Shown here piece after piece: positions 16,583 to 26,566 of a DNA stretch of 64,000 bases. The DNA lies in contig NZ_JAPDHZ010000003.1 in assembly GCF_029525555.1 (NCBI RefSeq), forward strand, positions 1,922,001 through 1,986,000, in the 5' to 3' direction. The DNA comes from Cohnella ginsengisoli (lineage in GTDB: Bacteria; Bacillota; Bacilli; Paenibacillales; Paenibacillaceae). The notes beneath the pieces are model-generated. The model was given only the letters and a program-made list of their open reading frames with translations. It was not told where the DNA came from and made no database searches. How positions within the stretch are numbered: the stretch's first letter is position 1; each line of letters opens with the position of its first letter. Position numbers and translations under genes: made by a program.

Positions 16583-18395
16583 GCGTCCGCCCCCCCCTTC
16601 CATCTCGGTCGTCGCGGGAATCTCGATCTCGACGACGGTGCCTTGTCCCGGCTCGCTGACATAGGCGATTCGATAGTCGTCCTTGTAAAAATGCCGCAGC
16701 CGTTCTTGCACGTTCTGCACGGCGTAGCCCCCCGGTATCCTTCGCGGTGTAAATATCGCCGTCGCTGCGGATCTCCCGGATCCGCTCTAGTGTCTCCGCC
16801 GACATCCCCGGTCCGTTGTCCTCGATGCGGAATCGGAGGCGATTCCCCTCCCGTACGCCCGATACGCGGATGCGGCCGCCTCCGCGCTTGCGCTCGATGC
16901 CGTGCACGATCGCGTTTTCCACGAACGGCTGCAGGCTCAGCTTCAAAATGACGAAGCCGCCGATCTCGTCCGGTATGTCGATCTCGTAGGCAAGCAGGTC
17001 CTTGAAGCGCATCTGCTGCAGCGACAAATACAGCTCCAGCAGCTCCCGTTCCTTCGCCACGCTGGTGAAGCTCTTGCCCCGGTTCAAGCTGAGGCGGAAC
17101 AGCCGCGACAGATTGATGATCATCTCGCTGATCCGGTCCTGCCCCGCGGCCTCGGCCTCCCAGAAGATCGTGTCGAGCATGTTGTACAGGAAATGCGGAT
17201 TGATCTGCGACTGCAGCGCCTTCAGCTCCGCTTCCTGCTCGCGAAGCTTGAGCACGTAGACGTCGTCGACGAGCGTCTTGATGTTGGCGACCATGCTGTT
17301 GTAGCCGCGGCCCAGGTGACCGATCTCGTCTCCGTACTTGACCGCGATCTTCTCGTCGAACTGGCCGTTCTGGAACCGGCGCATCGACAGCAGCAGCTTT
17401 TTGAGCGGCGCCGTGAGGAACGAGGACAGCAGCATCAGAATCGGAATGCACAGCAGCAGCCAGCCGGCGATCGATAAAATGACGAACAGCTTGATCGAAT
17501 TCAGCTCCCGCGTCAGGTTGCTGAGCGGGACGCCGTACAGGATCTGCCAGCCGTTCTCGCCGGTGCTGTACGACAGCAGCAGCTTCTCGCCGCCGACCGT
17601 GACGACATCCGAGCCGTCTCCGCTCGCCAGCGCACGGATGCGCGCCGTGTCCGCCGCCGAACCGTCGTAAAAAGGCATCCCCGCGGACAACAGCGGCACG
17701 CCGTCGGCATCCAGGATGACGATGCCGTGATCCTTGTCGTACATCGTGTTCAGATACCGGCTCAGCACCGTCTGCACATTCACGCCGACGAAGATAAAGC
17801 CGATATTGCGTCCGTTTTTCACGTTGCGCACGACCCGGGTCATGCCGATCTTGGCATTGCGGTTGTTCTGGATAAACGTATTGTTCGCTTCCGTGAGCGG
17901 AAACCAATAGGAAGAACCGTTCAACGCGACCGTCTTGCGGTAGATGCCGCTATTCCTGATGTCTTCGATCGAATAAGGCCCGCTGCTGTCGTCCGTCGCC
18001 AGCTGGAACAGCGGCTGGCCCGTCCTGCCGTACAGCGCGACATAATCGAAGTTGCCGGTGACGAGCATCTGGTCGATCAACGTAGAGTTCGCGTCGCTGT
18101 ACAGGAGCGGATCGAGCGGCTCCTGCGCGTCCGCTTCCTTCGCCAGCATCGTCTGAATGACGGGCGCGATGCTGAACACCGTCACCCAGTTCTGCATCGC
18201 GCGCTGCAGCGAAGCGACATTGTTGTCGATCGCCTTGACGGCCCCCTGGTTCGTCGCGCTGACCTTGCTGACGATCTGCTTCTCCGACGTCCGGAAAGCA
18301 TAGTACCCGAGCACCAGGGAAAATATAGTCATCAGCAGCGAAAATAAAATGACGATCTTATAGGTGAGACTCATGTTCAGGTAGATGCGCAGCAT
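16579..18395 (-). CDS. YesM-type sensor histidine kinase (two frameshifts)
   Basis: A membrane sensor kinase. One membrane helix lies at about residues 10-30, followed by an extracellular Cache-like sensor, a second helix near 280-300, HAMP, the His_kinase domain with the phospho-His in INPHFLYNMLD, and an HATPase_c domain (ENAIVHGIE; RIEDNGPGM). The frame breaks at GGGGGG (16728-16733); removing one G gives DTGGYAVQNVQERLR, the normal end of this family. A second one-base excess in an eight-base run (16590-16597) hides the stop; with it corrected the protein ends GGADA and its TGA overlaps the regulator start. I start at MLRIYLN (18395); the frame extends to 18458. Confidence 0.88.
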
Positions 18396-18592
18396 GCCGT
18401 TCCCCCAGGCGTTCCCTCGGTTTGTACTCATGATAGCCAACCGCAGGACATTCCACAACGGATCGGCTCTTGGTTTCGATAAACTTCAACTTTCCCGTTC
18501 TTTTCTCTACTGACCGGCAGCCGGACTGTAAGCTATGATGCAATCAGAAACGTCGCACACTCCACAATCCATCGTTCAGGGGGGAATACCGA

Positions 18593-19972
18593 ATGGCTAA
18601 GCATAAAAAATGGAGCGGCCTGACCGCCACGGCAGCCGTCCTCGCATCCGTCACCGTCCTCTCCGCTTGCGGCAACAACGGCAACAACAACGCGGCAGGC
18701 AGCGCAAGCGCGAGTCCGAACGCAAGCGCAAGCAGCGGTGCGGCCAGCAGCGGCGCGGCAAGCAACGAGAAGGTCACGCTGCGCCTGTTCTCCAACCTGC
18801 CCGACCGCAAGTCCGGTCAAGGGCTGGCCGAGCAGACGGTCATCGACAACTATATAAAGGAAAACCCGAACGTGAAGATCGACGTCGAAGCGCTCGCCGA
18901 GGAGCCGTTCAAGAACAAGCTGAAGGCGTACATGGCTTCCAACGAGCCGGTCGACATCACGATGGTCCACGGCGGCGCCGAGCTGAGCACGCTGGTTCAG
19001 GCCAACTACGTCAAGGCGATCGACCCGGCCGCCTACGAAGGCGAACAGTTCAACTTCCTCCCGGGCGTCTACAAGTCGTTTACGTTCGACGGCAAGCTGT
19101 ACGGCCTGCCGCGCAACAGCGACTACGAGGTCATTTACTACAACAAGAAGCTGTTCGACGACAACGGCGTCAAAGTGCCGACGACCTTCACCGAACTGAC
19201 GGATGCCATCAAGGCGTTCCGCGCCAAGAAGATCGCGCCGATGTCGATCAACGGCAAGGATCTGTGGAGTTTCGGCGAGCTGTACCAGAACATCGTGCAG
19301 CGCTACAGCGGCGACCAGAACCTCATCCTTGACGCGGTCGAAGGCAAGAAGAAGTTCACGGAAGACGAGAGCTTCCTCAAGGCGGCGCAGTACATGGCGC
19401 AGCTGCGGGACGACAAGCTGTTCCAGGACGCGTTCATGACCGCCGATTACGGCGCGTCGCAGAACCTGTTCACGCAGGGCAAAGCCGCGATGTGGTACAT
19501 GGGCTCCTGGGAAGCCGGCATGGCGACCAACGCCAGCCTGCCCGAAGAATTCCGCAACAATCTGCAGGTCGCCAAGTTCCCGATCGCCGAGGACGGCAAG
19601 GGCGTAGCGACCGACCTGATCGCCTGGAACGGCGGCGGGTACGCGCTGGTGAACAGCTCCAAGCACCCCGAGGCAGCGAAGAAGTTCTTCGATTACCTTT
19701 TCAACGCCAACCAATGGGCGAAGGTCGCCTGGGATACGGGCGCAGCCGTACCGGCGCAGAAGTACGAGCTGACCGGCAAAGAAAGCGAAGTCCAGAAGCA
19801 GTTGACCGACGTGCTCGTGCAGGCGACTTCTACCCCGGGCGCATCGTTCATCGACTACGGCACGCCGAAGTTCAAGGACGACGTGCAAAACGCGTTCGGC
19901 AAGTTCTTCTCCGGCAGCCAGAAGCCCGAAGAGCTCGTAGCCGCTCTGCAGGCCGCCGCCGACAGCCAGTAA
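18593..19972 (+). CDS. Lipoprotein sugar-binding protein of ABC importer
   Basis: A 459-residue extracellular solute-binding protein. The signal peptide ends at lipobox LSAC, then a Ser/Ala/Asn linker precedes the binding domain (EKVTLRLFSNLPDRK). YIKENPNVKIDVEA and DGKLYGLPRNSDYEVIYYNKKLF are family-typical segments. It is divergent from the YesM/YesN pair, about 200 bp away, and is followed by two permease genes. The two-component system probably induces it when the sugar is sensed outside. The ligand is not known; the GH42 enzyme nearby suggests a galactoside. Confidence 0.92.
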   Translation: MAKHKKWSGLTATAAVLASVTVLSACGNNGNNNAAGSASASPNASASSGAASSGAASNEKVTLRLFSNLPDRKSGQGLAEQTVIDNYIKENPNVKIDVEALAEEPFKNKLKAYMASNEPVDITMVHGGAELSTLVQANYVKAIDPAAYEGEQFNFLPGVYKSFTFDGKLYGLPRNSDYEVIYYNKKLFDDNGVKVPTTFTELTDAIKAFRAKKIAPMSINGKDLWSFGELYQNIVQRYSGDQNLILDAVEGKKKFTEDESFLKAAQYMAQLRDDKLFQDAFMTADYGASQNLFTQGKAAMWYMGSWEAGMATNASLPEEFRNNLQVAKFPIAEDGKGVATDLIAWNGGGYALVNSSKHPEAAKKFFDYLFNANQWAKVAWDTGAAVPAQKYELTGKESEVQKQLTDVLVQATSTPGASFIDYGTPKFKDDVQNAFGKFFSGSQKPEELVAALQAAADSQ

Positions 19973-20071
19973 TCGCGATTCGACGCCACGTATGAGCCAC
20001 AGATAAAGGAAAGCGGCGGGGACGGCAGCATTCGTGTCCCCGCCGTATTCTCAAGGATGGAGCGGGTACCT

Positions 20072-20963
20072 ATGCACCGAGTGCTACGCAATAAAACGGC
20101 GATTTTCCTCTTCGTTTTCCCAGGTCTTCTGCTGTTTATACTTACCTTTCTGGCCCCTGATCCTATTGAGCGGATACTACTCCCTCACGGACACGCTAGC
20201 CCCGGGTACGAAAATCCATATGGTCGGCCTGCAGAATTACGCAGATCTGATCCTTCACGATACAAGATTCTGGATCGCGCTCCGCAATGCCGTCCTGCTC
20301 GGCATCGGCTTCATCGTACTGCAGCATCCGCTCAGCATTTTCTTCGCCGTCCTGCTCGACCGGATCGGCGGCAAGGCGGAGAAGATTTTCCGCACCATCT
20401 TCTTCATCCCTTGCGTAATCTCCGTCGTCGTCATCTCGAAAATGTGGCTGTCGCTGCTCGACCCGACGTTCGGCATCCTGAACAAGCTGCTGGCCGCCGT
20501 CGGCCTGGAGTCCCTGCAGCACGCCTGGCTCGGCGAGAGCAGCACGGCGCTCGGCACGATGCTGTTCATCCTGATATGGGCCGGCTTCGGCTGGGGACTG
20601 CTGTTCTACTACGCCGGCGTGAAGGGCATCCCGGAGGATCTGTACGAGGCCGCGAGCCTCGACGGCGCGTCGGGCCTGAAGCTGCACCTTCGTATCACCG
20701 TGCCGCTGCTGAAGCCGGTCATCGCCGTTCAGGTGACGCTGGCCATGATCACGGCGCTCAAGCAAATGGAGCTCGTCTTCCTGACCACCAACGGCGGCCC
20801 GGGCGACTCTACGCAATTCATCGCGGTCTACTTGTACAACAAAGCGTTCTCCGCCAGCCAATACGGCTATGCCAACGCCATCTCGATCCTGTTCATCGTC
20901 GTCTGTCTGGTCGCGACGTACCTGAGCAACAAATTCATCCGCAGCGACGCGGCGGAAGCCTAA
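20072..20963 (+). CDS. ABC sugar permease, MalF/UgpA type (frameshifted)
   Basis: The first permease subunit of the importer. A hydrophobic N-terminus (FLFVFPGLLLFILTF) is followed by GYYSLTDTLAPG and MVGLQNYADLI, typical of the family. The EAA loop is LYEAASLDGASGLKLHLRITVPLLKP. The frame is broken at CCCC (20154-20157). Dropping one C joins MHRVLRNKTAIFL to ALILLSGYYS with no other change. Start at 20072 (MHRVL); an alternative ATG is at 20057. It lies 99 bp downstream of the solute-binding protein and 13 bp from the next permease. Confidence 0.88.
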
Positions 20964-20976
20964 GGAGGCGACGAAT

Positions 20977-21801
20977 ATGAGATCGCGATACAAGACAGGC
21001 ATCTGGATCTTTTTCCTGATCGTCGCCCTCCTGCAGCTGTTCCCGCTGATCTGGCTGGTCGACTTCTCGTTCAACAGCAGCGCGGACTTCTACTCCGACC
21101 ACATCCTGAAGTGGCCGACCGATCCGCAATGGCAGAACTACAAGAACGCCTGGATCGACGGCAAGTTCCTGAAATACTTCCTGAACAGCGTGCTGGTATC
21201 CGGCGTCACGATCGTGCTCACCGTCGTCCTGTCGCTGACGCTGTCGTACGCGTTCACCCGCATGCAGTGGCGGATGCGCTCCTTCTTTTTCTCCGTCATT
21301 CTGCTCGGCATCATGATTCCGATCCATGCGACGCTGCTGCCGAACTTCGCCATCTTCAAGCAGCTTGGCCTGACGGATTCGTACCTCGGCCTCATCCTGC
21401 CGTATACGGCCGTGTCCGTGCCGCTCGGCACGTTCATGCTGACGGGCTTCCTGCGGAGCATCCCGAAGGCGGTCGAGGAATCGGCCGTGATGGACGGCTG
21501 CAGCATCTACCGCATCGTCTTCCAGATCATCGCGCCGCTCATGGCGCCGGCCCTCGTGACGGTCGTCGTCACGACGTTCCTGAACTGCTGGAACGAATTC
21601 ATCATGGCGTCGACGTTCCTCAGCAAGGACGCGCTCAAGACGCTGCCTTTCTCGGTGATGAACTTCGCGGGCCAGTACTCGTCCGACTACGGCTCCCAGT
21701 TCGCCGTCATGGTGCTGACCAGCGTGCCGGCGATCGTCATCTACGCGCTGTTCAACGAGCAGATTACCAAGGGCGTGACGGCCGGCGCTGTAAAGGGCTA
21801 A
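20977..21801 (+). CDS. ABC sugar permease, MalG type
   Basis: A 274-residue second permease subunit. It has six predicted membrane helices, the first at residues 7-27. The EAA loop is AVEESAVMDGCSIYRIVFQIIAPL, and the C-terminus ends GVTAGAVKG, as in this family. It completes the importer with the two genes upstream. No ATPase gene is nearby. A terminator follows. Confidence 0.92.
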   Translation: MRSRYKTGIWIFFLIVALLQLFPLIWLVDFSFNSSADFYSDHILKWPTDPQWQNYKNAWIDGKFLKYFLNSVLVSGVTIVLTVVLSLTLSYAFTRMQWRMRSFFFSVILLGIMIPIHATLLPNFAIFKQLGLTDSYLGLILPYTAVSVPLGTFMLTGFLRSIPKAVEESAVMDGCSIYRIVFQIIAPLMAPALVTVVVTTFLNCWNEFIMASTFLSKDALKTLPFSVMNFAGQYSSDYGSQFAVMVLTSVPAIVIYALFNEQITKGVTAGAVKG

Positions 21802-21823
21802 AACAATCGAAAAGCGGTACGCG

Positions 21824-21851
21824 AAGAGGCTCTGGATGGAGCCTCTTTGTT
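21824..21851 (+). terminator. Terminator after importer operon
   Basis: AAGAGGCTC and GAGCCTCTT form a nine-base-pair stem with a six-base loop and a T-rich tail, 23 bp after the permease stop. Confidence 0.8.
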
Positions 21852-21880
21852 TCGTTGGCGGTGCGGTCACGCGGCGAAAT

Positions 21881-22530
21881 GGTTCTAGCTGGGACTTCTT
21901 CGGCGCGTTTGGCGGCGGAGACAGCAAAGTGGTTCTGGCTGGGACTTCTTGGGCGCGTTTGGCGGCAGAGACAGCTAAGTGGTTCTAGCTAGGACTTCTT
22001 CGGCGCGTTTGGCGGCGGGGACAGCAAGTTGGTTCTAGCTGGGACTTCTTCGGCGCGTTTGGCGGCGGAGACAGCAAGTTGGTTCTAGCTGGGACTTCTC
22101 CGGCGCGTTTGGCGGCGGGGACAGCAAGTTGGTTCTGGCAAGTTGGTTCTAGCTGGGACTTCTTCGGCGCGTTTGGCGGCGGAGACAGCAAGTTGGTTCT
22201 GGCTGGGAGTTCTTTGGCGCGTTTGGCGGCGGGGACAGCTAGGTGGTTCTAGCTGGGACTTCTTCGGCGCGTTGGCGGCGGAGACAGCAAAGTGGTTCTG
22301 GCTGGAACTTCTTCGGCGCGTTTGCCGGCGGAGACAGCAAAGTGGTTCTGGCTGGGACTTCTTCGGCGCGTTTGGCGGCGGGGACAGCTAGGTGGTTCTA
22401 GCTGGGACTTCTTCGGCGCGTTGGCGGCGGAGACAGCAAAGTGGTTCTGGCTGGGACTTCTTCGGCGCGTTGGCGGCGGAGACAGCAAAGTGGTTCTGGC
22501 TGGAACTTCTTCGGCGCGTTTGGCGGCACG
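21881..22530. repeat. 50-bp tandem repeat array, about 13 copies
   Basis: Thirteen units of 49-50 bp plus one 14-bp stub fill most of the 813-bp gap between the permease and an esterase fragment. The unit reads GGTTCTAGCTGGGACTTC then TTCGGCGCGTTTGGCGGCGG and AGACAGCAAAGT. Variation is patterned: TAGC or TGGC near the start, GGAG or GGGG near the end, and AAAGT, AAGTT or TAGGT at the junction. Two copies in a row recur as a higher-order block (about 22245 and 22394). All frames stay partly open, but no frame looks like a protein. Confidence 0.92.
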
Positions 22531-22614
22531 ATCCCGCGTAGATAAAAAGAAGGATCGCCTCTTCGTCATGGGGATGACTGTTGAGGCGGTCCCAATATCC
22601 AGCGCGTCACGCGT

Positions 22615-22977
22615 TTAGATATGAATCCCCTTCTGCTCCAGTGTCTCGCGCAGCGCTCCGGCCATGATGTCGTAACCCAGCACATGCGGATGCAGACCGT
22701 CGTCCGCAAGCTCTTCGCGCAGCCGGAGACCGTATTCGCGGGTCATCCGCGAATGGTAATCGACGTAGATCGCGCCTTGTTCGGCCGCCATTTTCTGCAA
22801 ATTCTCGTTCGCGCCGCGTATGCCTGCATTTCGTTGGTCATTGTGTCCCGATTGCGGCATATCCGTCGGAAGGATGGAACAGACGAATGCCTCCCTTCTT
22901 CCAACCGGCACTTCATTCATTATGGCATCCGAAAAAAGCGAATAGAATGATCTCATTGCAAGGTTATGAACTTTCAT
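22615..22977 (-). pseudogene. SGNH/GDSL hydrolase fragment
   Basis: The open frame of 120 residues matches only the C-terminal part of an SGNH esterase. VCSILPTDMPQSG resembles the middle block, YVDYHSRM follows, and DDGLHPHVLGYDIM is block V with the catalytic Asp and His. The N-terminal GDS block with the nucleophile Ser is missing, and the first 30 residues do not resemble the family. I see no N-terminal part upstream, so this is a truncated remnant left beside the tandem repeat array. Confidence 0.65.
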
Positions 22978-23008
22978 AAACAGGATTAACCCCTAGCCGG
23001 AGCATAAC

Positions 23009-23044
23009 GAAGAGCCCCGCTCGCTCGAAGCGGGGGGCTCTTCG
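23009..23044 (-). terminator. Hairpin after GMC oxidoreductase gene
   Basis: GAAGAGCCCCGCT pairs with AGCGGGG-GCTCTTC around a short loop, nine bases after the GMC gene stop. The T-run on the minus strand is short, so termination strength is uncertain. Confidence 0.5.
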
Positions 23045-23053
23045 CCTATTCGA

Positions 23054-24769
23054 TTACACCAGACTGCCGCCCTTTTGCCGATACTTGAAGATGCCCTCCG
23101 CGGCCCGGAAGGCGAGGGCGCCGACCGTGTCGGTCGGATTGTACCCCGAGTTGTGCGGGAAGGCGCTGGCGCCGACGACGAACACGTTTTCCGCGTCCCA
23201 CATCTGCAAGTACGTATTGACCGCGGACGTGTCCGGCGAGGCGCCCATGACGACGCCGCCGGTATTGTGCGTCGACTGGTACGTCGTGATCTCGTACGGC
23301 CCGAGCTCCTTGAGCTGGTCGATATGGCTCGCGCCCATCTCCTTCATGATCTCCGCGCATTTGCCCGACAGGTACAGCGCGAGCTGACGGTCCTGCTCCT
23401 CGAAGTCGAAGGTGAGCCGCACGAGCGGATCCCCGTACGCATCCTTGTATGTAGGATCGAGGTCAAGGAAGTGGTGGCGGAACGGCATGCACGACCCTTG
23501 CCCGCCCACGGACAGGAAGCGATTGGCGTACTTGACCGAATTGGCCTTGAACGCCGCCCCCCAGGAGGCGGTACCTCCGGGCACGGGGTTGTTCGCGATC
23601 GGGCGCATGCCGGTCTGGCTGAGGCTGATCGAGCCCCCGTGGATAAACTTCAGGTCGGTGTGGTCGAAGTTATCCCCGTTGTAATCGTCGAGCGTCACGC
23701 CGAGCGAGCCCGCGCCCGCGTACGTGTTGAACTGCTTGTCGTCGAAAAAGCCGGCCGCGTTGCCCTTCAGCACCTGGTAAGCATAGTTGCGGCCGATCAC
23801 GCCCGTCCCGCTCGCGGGATCGTACGGCTTGCCGAGCCCCGACATCAGCATCAGCTTGACGTTGTTGAACACGTAGCTGGTGACGACGACGATGTCCGCC
23901 GGCTGCACGAGCTCCTCGCCCGTCGTGACGTCCGTATACATGACGCCGGTCGCCTTGCCGCCTTGGTGCAGGATGCGTCGAACGTGCGAGTGCGTACGAA
24001 TCTCGAACTTGCCGGTCTTCAGCGCCACGGGGAGCACGGTGACGACCGGATCCGCCTTCGCGCCGTACTCGCAGCCGAAGCGTTCGCAGAACGCGCAATA
24101 CTGGCAGGCGGCGCGGGAGATGCCGTCCGGATTCGTGTAGGCCTCCGACAGATTGGCCGACGGCATCATATACGGATGGAGCTTCAGCTTGGACGCCGCG
24201 TCGCTGAACATGCTGAGCGCGGGCGACTTTTTCATCGGCGGCGTCGGGTAGTCGGCCGAGCGCTTGCCGCCGAGCGGGTTGGGCTCTCCCGAGATGCCGG
24301 TTAGCTTTTCGAACTTGTCGTAATAAGGCTCCATCTCGTCGTAGGTAAGGCCCCAGTCCTGGATGGTCATGCCGTCGGGAATCTTGCTCTTGCCGTATCG
24401 CTCGATCGTCTTCGTGCGGATCTGGAAGTCATACGGCAGGAAACGGTAGGTTTGACCGTTCCAGTGGACGCCGGCTCCGCCGAGCCCCTCGCCCAGCAGG
24501 AACGAGCCGTACGAACGCATCGGCAGCGCGCGGATTTTCTCCGTGCTTCGGAAAGTGACCGTGTCCTTCGACAAATCCTGCATCAGCTCGTACCGCAGCC
24601 CGTAGCGCAGCTCGTCGTGGACCATAAAGTAGTCTTCCGTCTTGCGCTCCTTGCCCCGCTCCAGGCCGACGACGTTCAGCCCGCTCTTCGTCAGCTCGGC
24701 GGCGATGATGCCGCCCGCCCAGCCGACGCCCACGATGACGACGTCCGTTTTCGGCAGCGTTTTGGCCAT
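23054..24769 (-). CDS. GMC family oxidoreductase (gluconate 2-dehydrogenase large-subunit type)
   Basis: A 571-residue FAD-dependent GMC dehydrogenase. The N-terminal dinucleotide site is VVIVGVGWAGGIIAAELTKSG; the active-site loop LGGAGVHWNG follows, and the C-terminal FAD block is VFVVGASAFPHNSGYNPTDT with the catalytic His in THNTGGVVMG. It has no signal peptide of its own. The gene immediately upstream encodes a twin-arginine small subunit, so the pair is likely exported folded through Tat, as for gluconate or sorbitol dehydrogenases. It would oxidise a sugar or sugar acid outside the membrane and pass electrons to a cytochrome c. The exact substrate is unknown. Confidence 0.88.
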   Translation of the reverse strand: MAKTLPKTDVVIVGVGWAGGIIAAELTKSGLNVVGLERGKERKTEDYFMVHDELRYGLRYELMQDLSKDTVTFRSTEKIRALPMRSYGSFLLGEGLGGAGVHWNGQTYRFLPYDFQIRTKTIERYGKSKIPDGMTIQDWGLTYDEMEPYYDKFEKLTGISGEPNPLGGKRSADYPTPPMKKSPALSMFSDAASKLKLHPYMMPSANLSEAYTNPDGISRAACQYCAFCERFGCEYGAKADPVVTVLPVALKTGKFEIRTHSHVRRILHQGGKATGVMYTDVTTGEELVQPADIVVVTSYVFNNVKLMLMSGLGKPYDPASGTGVIGRNYAYQVLKGNAAGFFDDKQFNTYAGAGSLGVTLDDYNGDNFDHTDLKFIHGGSISLSQTGMRPIANNPVPGGTASWGAAFKANSVKYANRFLSVGGQGSCMPFRHHFLDLDPTYKDAYGDPLVRLTFDFEEQDRQLALYLSGKCAEIMKEMGASHIDQLKELGPYEITTYQSTHNTGGVVMGASPDTSAVNTYLQMWDAENVFVVGASAFPHNSGYNPTDTVGALAFRAAEGIFKYRQKGGSLV

Positions 24770-24791
24770 AATCGCTTCTGTCCTCTCCGCC

Positions 24792-25568
24792 CTAGTGGGC
24801 GCTTAGATGGTCTTGCAGGCTGCTCGGCGCGATGACCGAGAAATCCTTGTCGATGACGTCCGCGTAGCTCATCTGGTTACCGGGATAGCTGCGCATCTTC
24901 CAGCCGTTCATGTCCGCGTTGCCGCCGTACAGCGGATCGCTGTACGCGCCTTCGAGCGTGCTGCTCCGCAGCATTTTGAAAAATCCGCTCGCCGAGATCG
25001 TCGTCAGCTTCACCTCGTCGGACTCGAACGCCTTCAGTACTTCGTCCTGCTGCTCGGGCGCAAGCGCAGCGAAGCCCTTCGTAAACTTCGTTTGGCTGTA
25101 GTTCTCCAATTCGCGCAGTCCGATCTCGAACATTTCCCGCCGTTTCAGCCGGCCTTGATAGCCTTGCACCTTTTCCCCTGCATAAAAGGGCGGCGACATA
25201 TACTCCCTGGAATTGAATCCCCATTCGCCGGCCAGCTGGTGGTCGATAAAAAACGGAACGCCGAGCGCGAGCGCGCCGGGGCCCGCGTCGTCCGCGGGAA
25301 AGATCCGTTCCGTAGCCGCGGATACGATACCAAGCTGCTCCTGGTTAAAGAACATGGGCGCGCGGTTGTAATTTTTAATCTCGGCCGTCGTGCCTTCGCC
25401 TGTCTGAGGCGCGGTCTCCGTTTTCTTCGACGGCCGGATCAGGCTGCCGAGCGCTCCGCCTACGATGACGCCCCCGACCGCATAGCCGGCCTGGACGAGA
25501 AACTTCCGCCGGGAAGGCTGCTCGACCTTGTCGCGGCCGGAGCCGCCCGGTTGATTCGGGTCAGCCAT
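24792..25568 (-). CDS. Gluconate 2-dehydrogenase subunit 3 family protein (Tat signal)
   Basis: A 258-residue small subunit of a GMC-type dehydrogenase. The N-terminus carries a twin-arginine signal, PSRRKFLVQAGYAVGGVIVGGALG at residues 18-41, then a linker and the subunit-3 domain starting at APMFFNQEQLGIVSAATERIFPADD. GFAALAPEQQDEVLKAFE and AYSDPLYGGNADMNGWKMRSYPG are typical of the family. It is cotranscribed with the large subunit 22 bp downstream. It should guide export by the TatAC system encoded at 11.8-12.8 kb. Confidence 0.9.
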   Translation of the reverse strand: MADPNQPGGSGRDKVEQPSRRKFLVQAGYAVGGVIVGGALGSLIRPSKKTETAPQTGEGTTAEIKNYNRAPMFFNQEQLGIVSAATERIFPADDAGPGALALGVPFFIDHQLAGEWGFNSREYMSPPFYAGEKVQGYQGRLKRREMFEIGLRELENYSQTKFTKGFAALAPEQQDEVLKAFESDEVKLTTISASGFFKMLRSSTLEGAYSDPLYGGNADMNGWKMRSYPGNQMSYADVIDKDFSVIAPSSLQDHLSAH

Positions 25569-25692
25569 CCTTTCACCTCCACTTTCATTCCGGATTTTCC
25601 CGATTAGTTTTTTCCAAAATTAAGTCCTTATGCATTTCCGTCGGCTGGCCATGCTAACTTTAAACCAATCCAATATAAGGTGGAGATTCGCC

Positions 25693-26445
25693 ATGGCAAC
25701 CGCAACCTCAATCGCAACCAAGCGCCGGATGCTCGCGATCGCCTGCGCGGCAGGCGTGCTAACGCTGACGGCTTGCCAGAGCCACAGCCTGCGCGAGCAG
25801 TCGGCGAGGCAAGCGGCAGATGCGCAGCGCATCGTCGACGATCGTCTTAAGCTCAAGTCCGTTCAGCCGCCCCAGATCGCCGGCCTGTACGATCCGGCGG
25901 TCATCCCGAGCGTCGATCGGGACAAGACGCGGACGACCAACCAATACGGCGCGACGGGGCAAGGCATGGGCAACGGCGTGATGAGCCGGATCGGCAGCTC
26001 CGGCCTGCGCGGCCGCGGCGCCTCCTCCGACCTCGAGGCCGAGCTTGCGGGCGCCGGACTGGCAGGCGTTCGCGTCCTCGTCGCGAACGATACCGTATTT
26101 CTCGCGGCCAAGGACCGGGGACCGTCCGCCGCCTCGACGGATCGCCTGCAGCGCAAGCTGCTGAGCAGCACAGGCGGCCTGTCCGGCAAAGGCCCCGAGC
26201 CCGGTCCGCACGGCGGCGTCGGCATCCGCTCCGTCGATACGGAGTCGACGGATACGCTGGCCGCGGCCGAGCAATGGCTGAAAGACCGCGGCTTCGGCGA
26301 GCGCATCGTCACCATCGCGAGCCCCGAAGCCGTCGCGCTGATCGACCGCCTGCGGGCGCAGGGCGCGGAAGGAACCTCCGGCAGCCACGACCGGGACATT
26401 GCGCAGCTGATGCGGATGGGTGCTGCTGCGAAGGACGGGAAGTAG
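25693..26445 (+). CDS. Lipoprotein, YhcN/YlaJ-like
   Basis: A 250-residue secreted lipoprotein. The signal peptide (TKRRMLAIACAAGVLTLTAC) has a clear lipobox. The rest contains a Gly/Arg-rich segment (residues about 110-120) and a domain with ELAGAGLAGVRVLVANDTVFLAAK and LAAAEQWLKDRGFGERIVTIASP, which resembles the YhcN/YlaJ sporulation lipoprotein fold (strand-helix units binding no known ligand). The start at 25693 is chosen for GGTGGAG eight bases upstream. It is divergent from the dehydrogenase genes. The family match is by eye and moderate; a role in spore germination or membrane is only family knowledge. Confidence 0.6.
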   Translation: MATATSIATKRRMLAIACAAGVLTLTACQSHSLREQSARQAADAQRIVDDRLKLKSVQPPQIAGLYDPAVIPSVDRDKTRTTNQYGATGQGMGNGVMSRIGSSGLRGRGASSDLEAELAGAGLAGVRVLVANDTVFLAAKDRGPSAASTDRLQRKLLSSTGGLSGKGPEPGPHGGVGIRSVDTESTDTLAAAEQWLKDRGFGERIVTIASPEAVALIDRLRAQGAEGTSGSHDRDIAQLMRMGAAAKDGK

Positions 26446-26469
26446 TTCCGCAGGATTGTAGCAATGAAC

Positions 26470-26520
26470 GAAAAAAAGCGGCACCTCTTCCGCGGTTGGC
26501 GGAGTGGCGTCGCTTTTTAC
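26470..26520 (+). terminator. Terminator after lipoprotein gene
   Basis: AAAAAAAGCG pairs with CGCTTTTT, with an inner CCGC/GCGG part, 25 bp past the lipoprotein stop and ending in five T residues. Confidence 0.6.
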
Positions 26521-26566
26521 GTTTATGCAAAACGAATGAAATCAGCGAAAATCCATCGGCGAGGCG

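Noticed and set aside
21881..22530. Possible CRISPR array or repeat protein
   Set aside because: Units are contiguous with no unique spacers, and 50-bp steps shift the frame each copy, so neither a CRISPR nor a protein fits.
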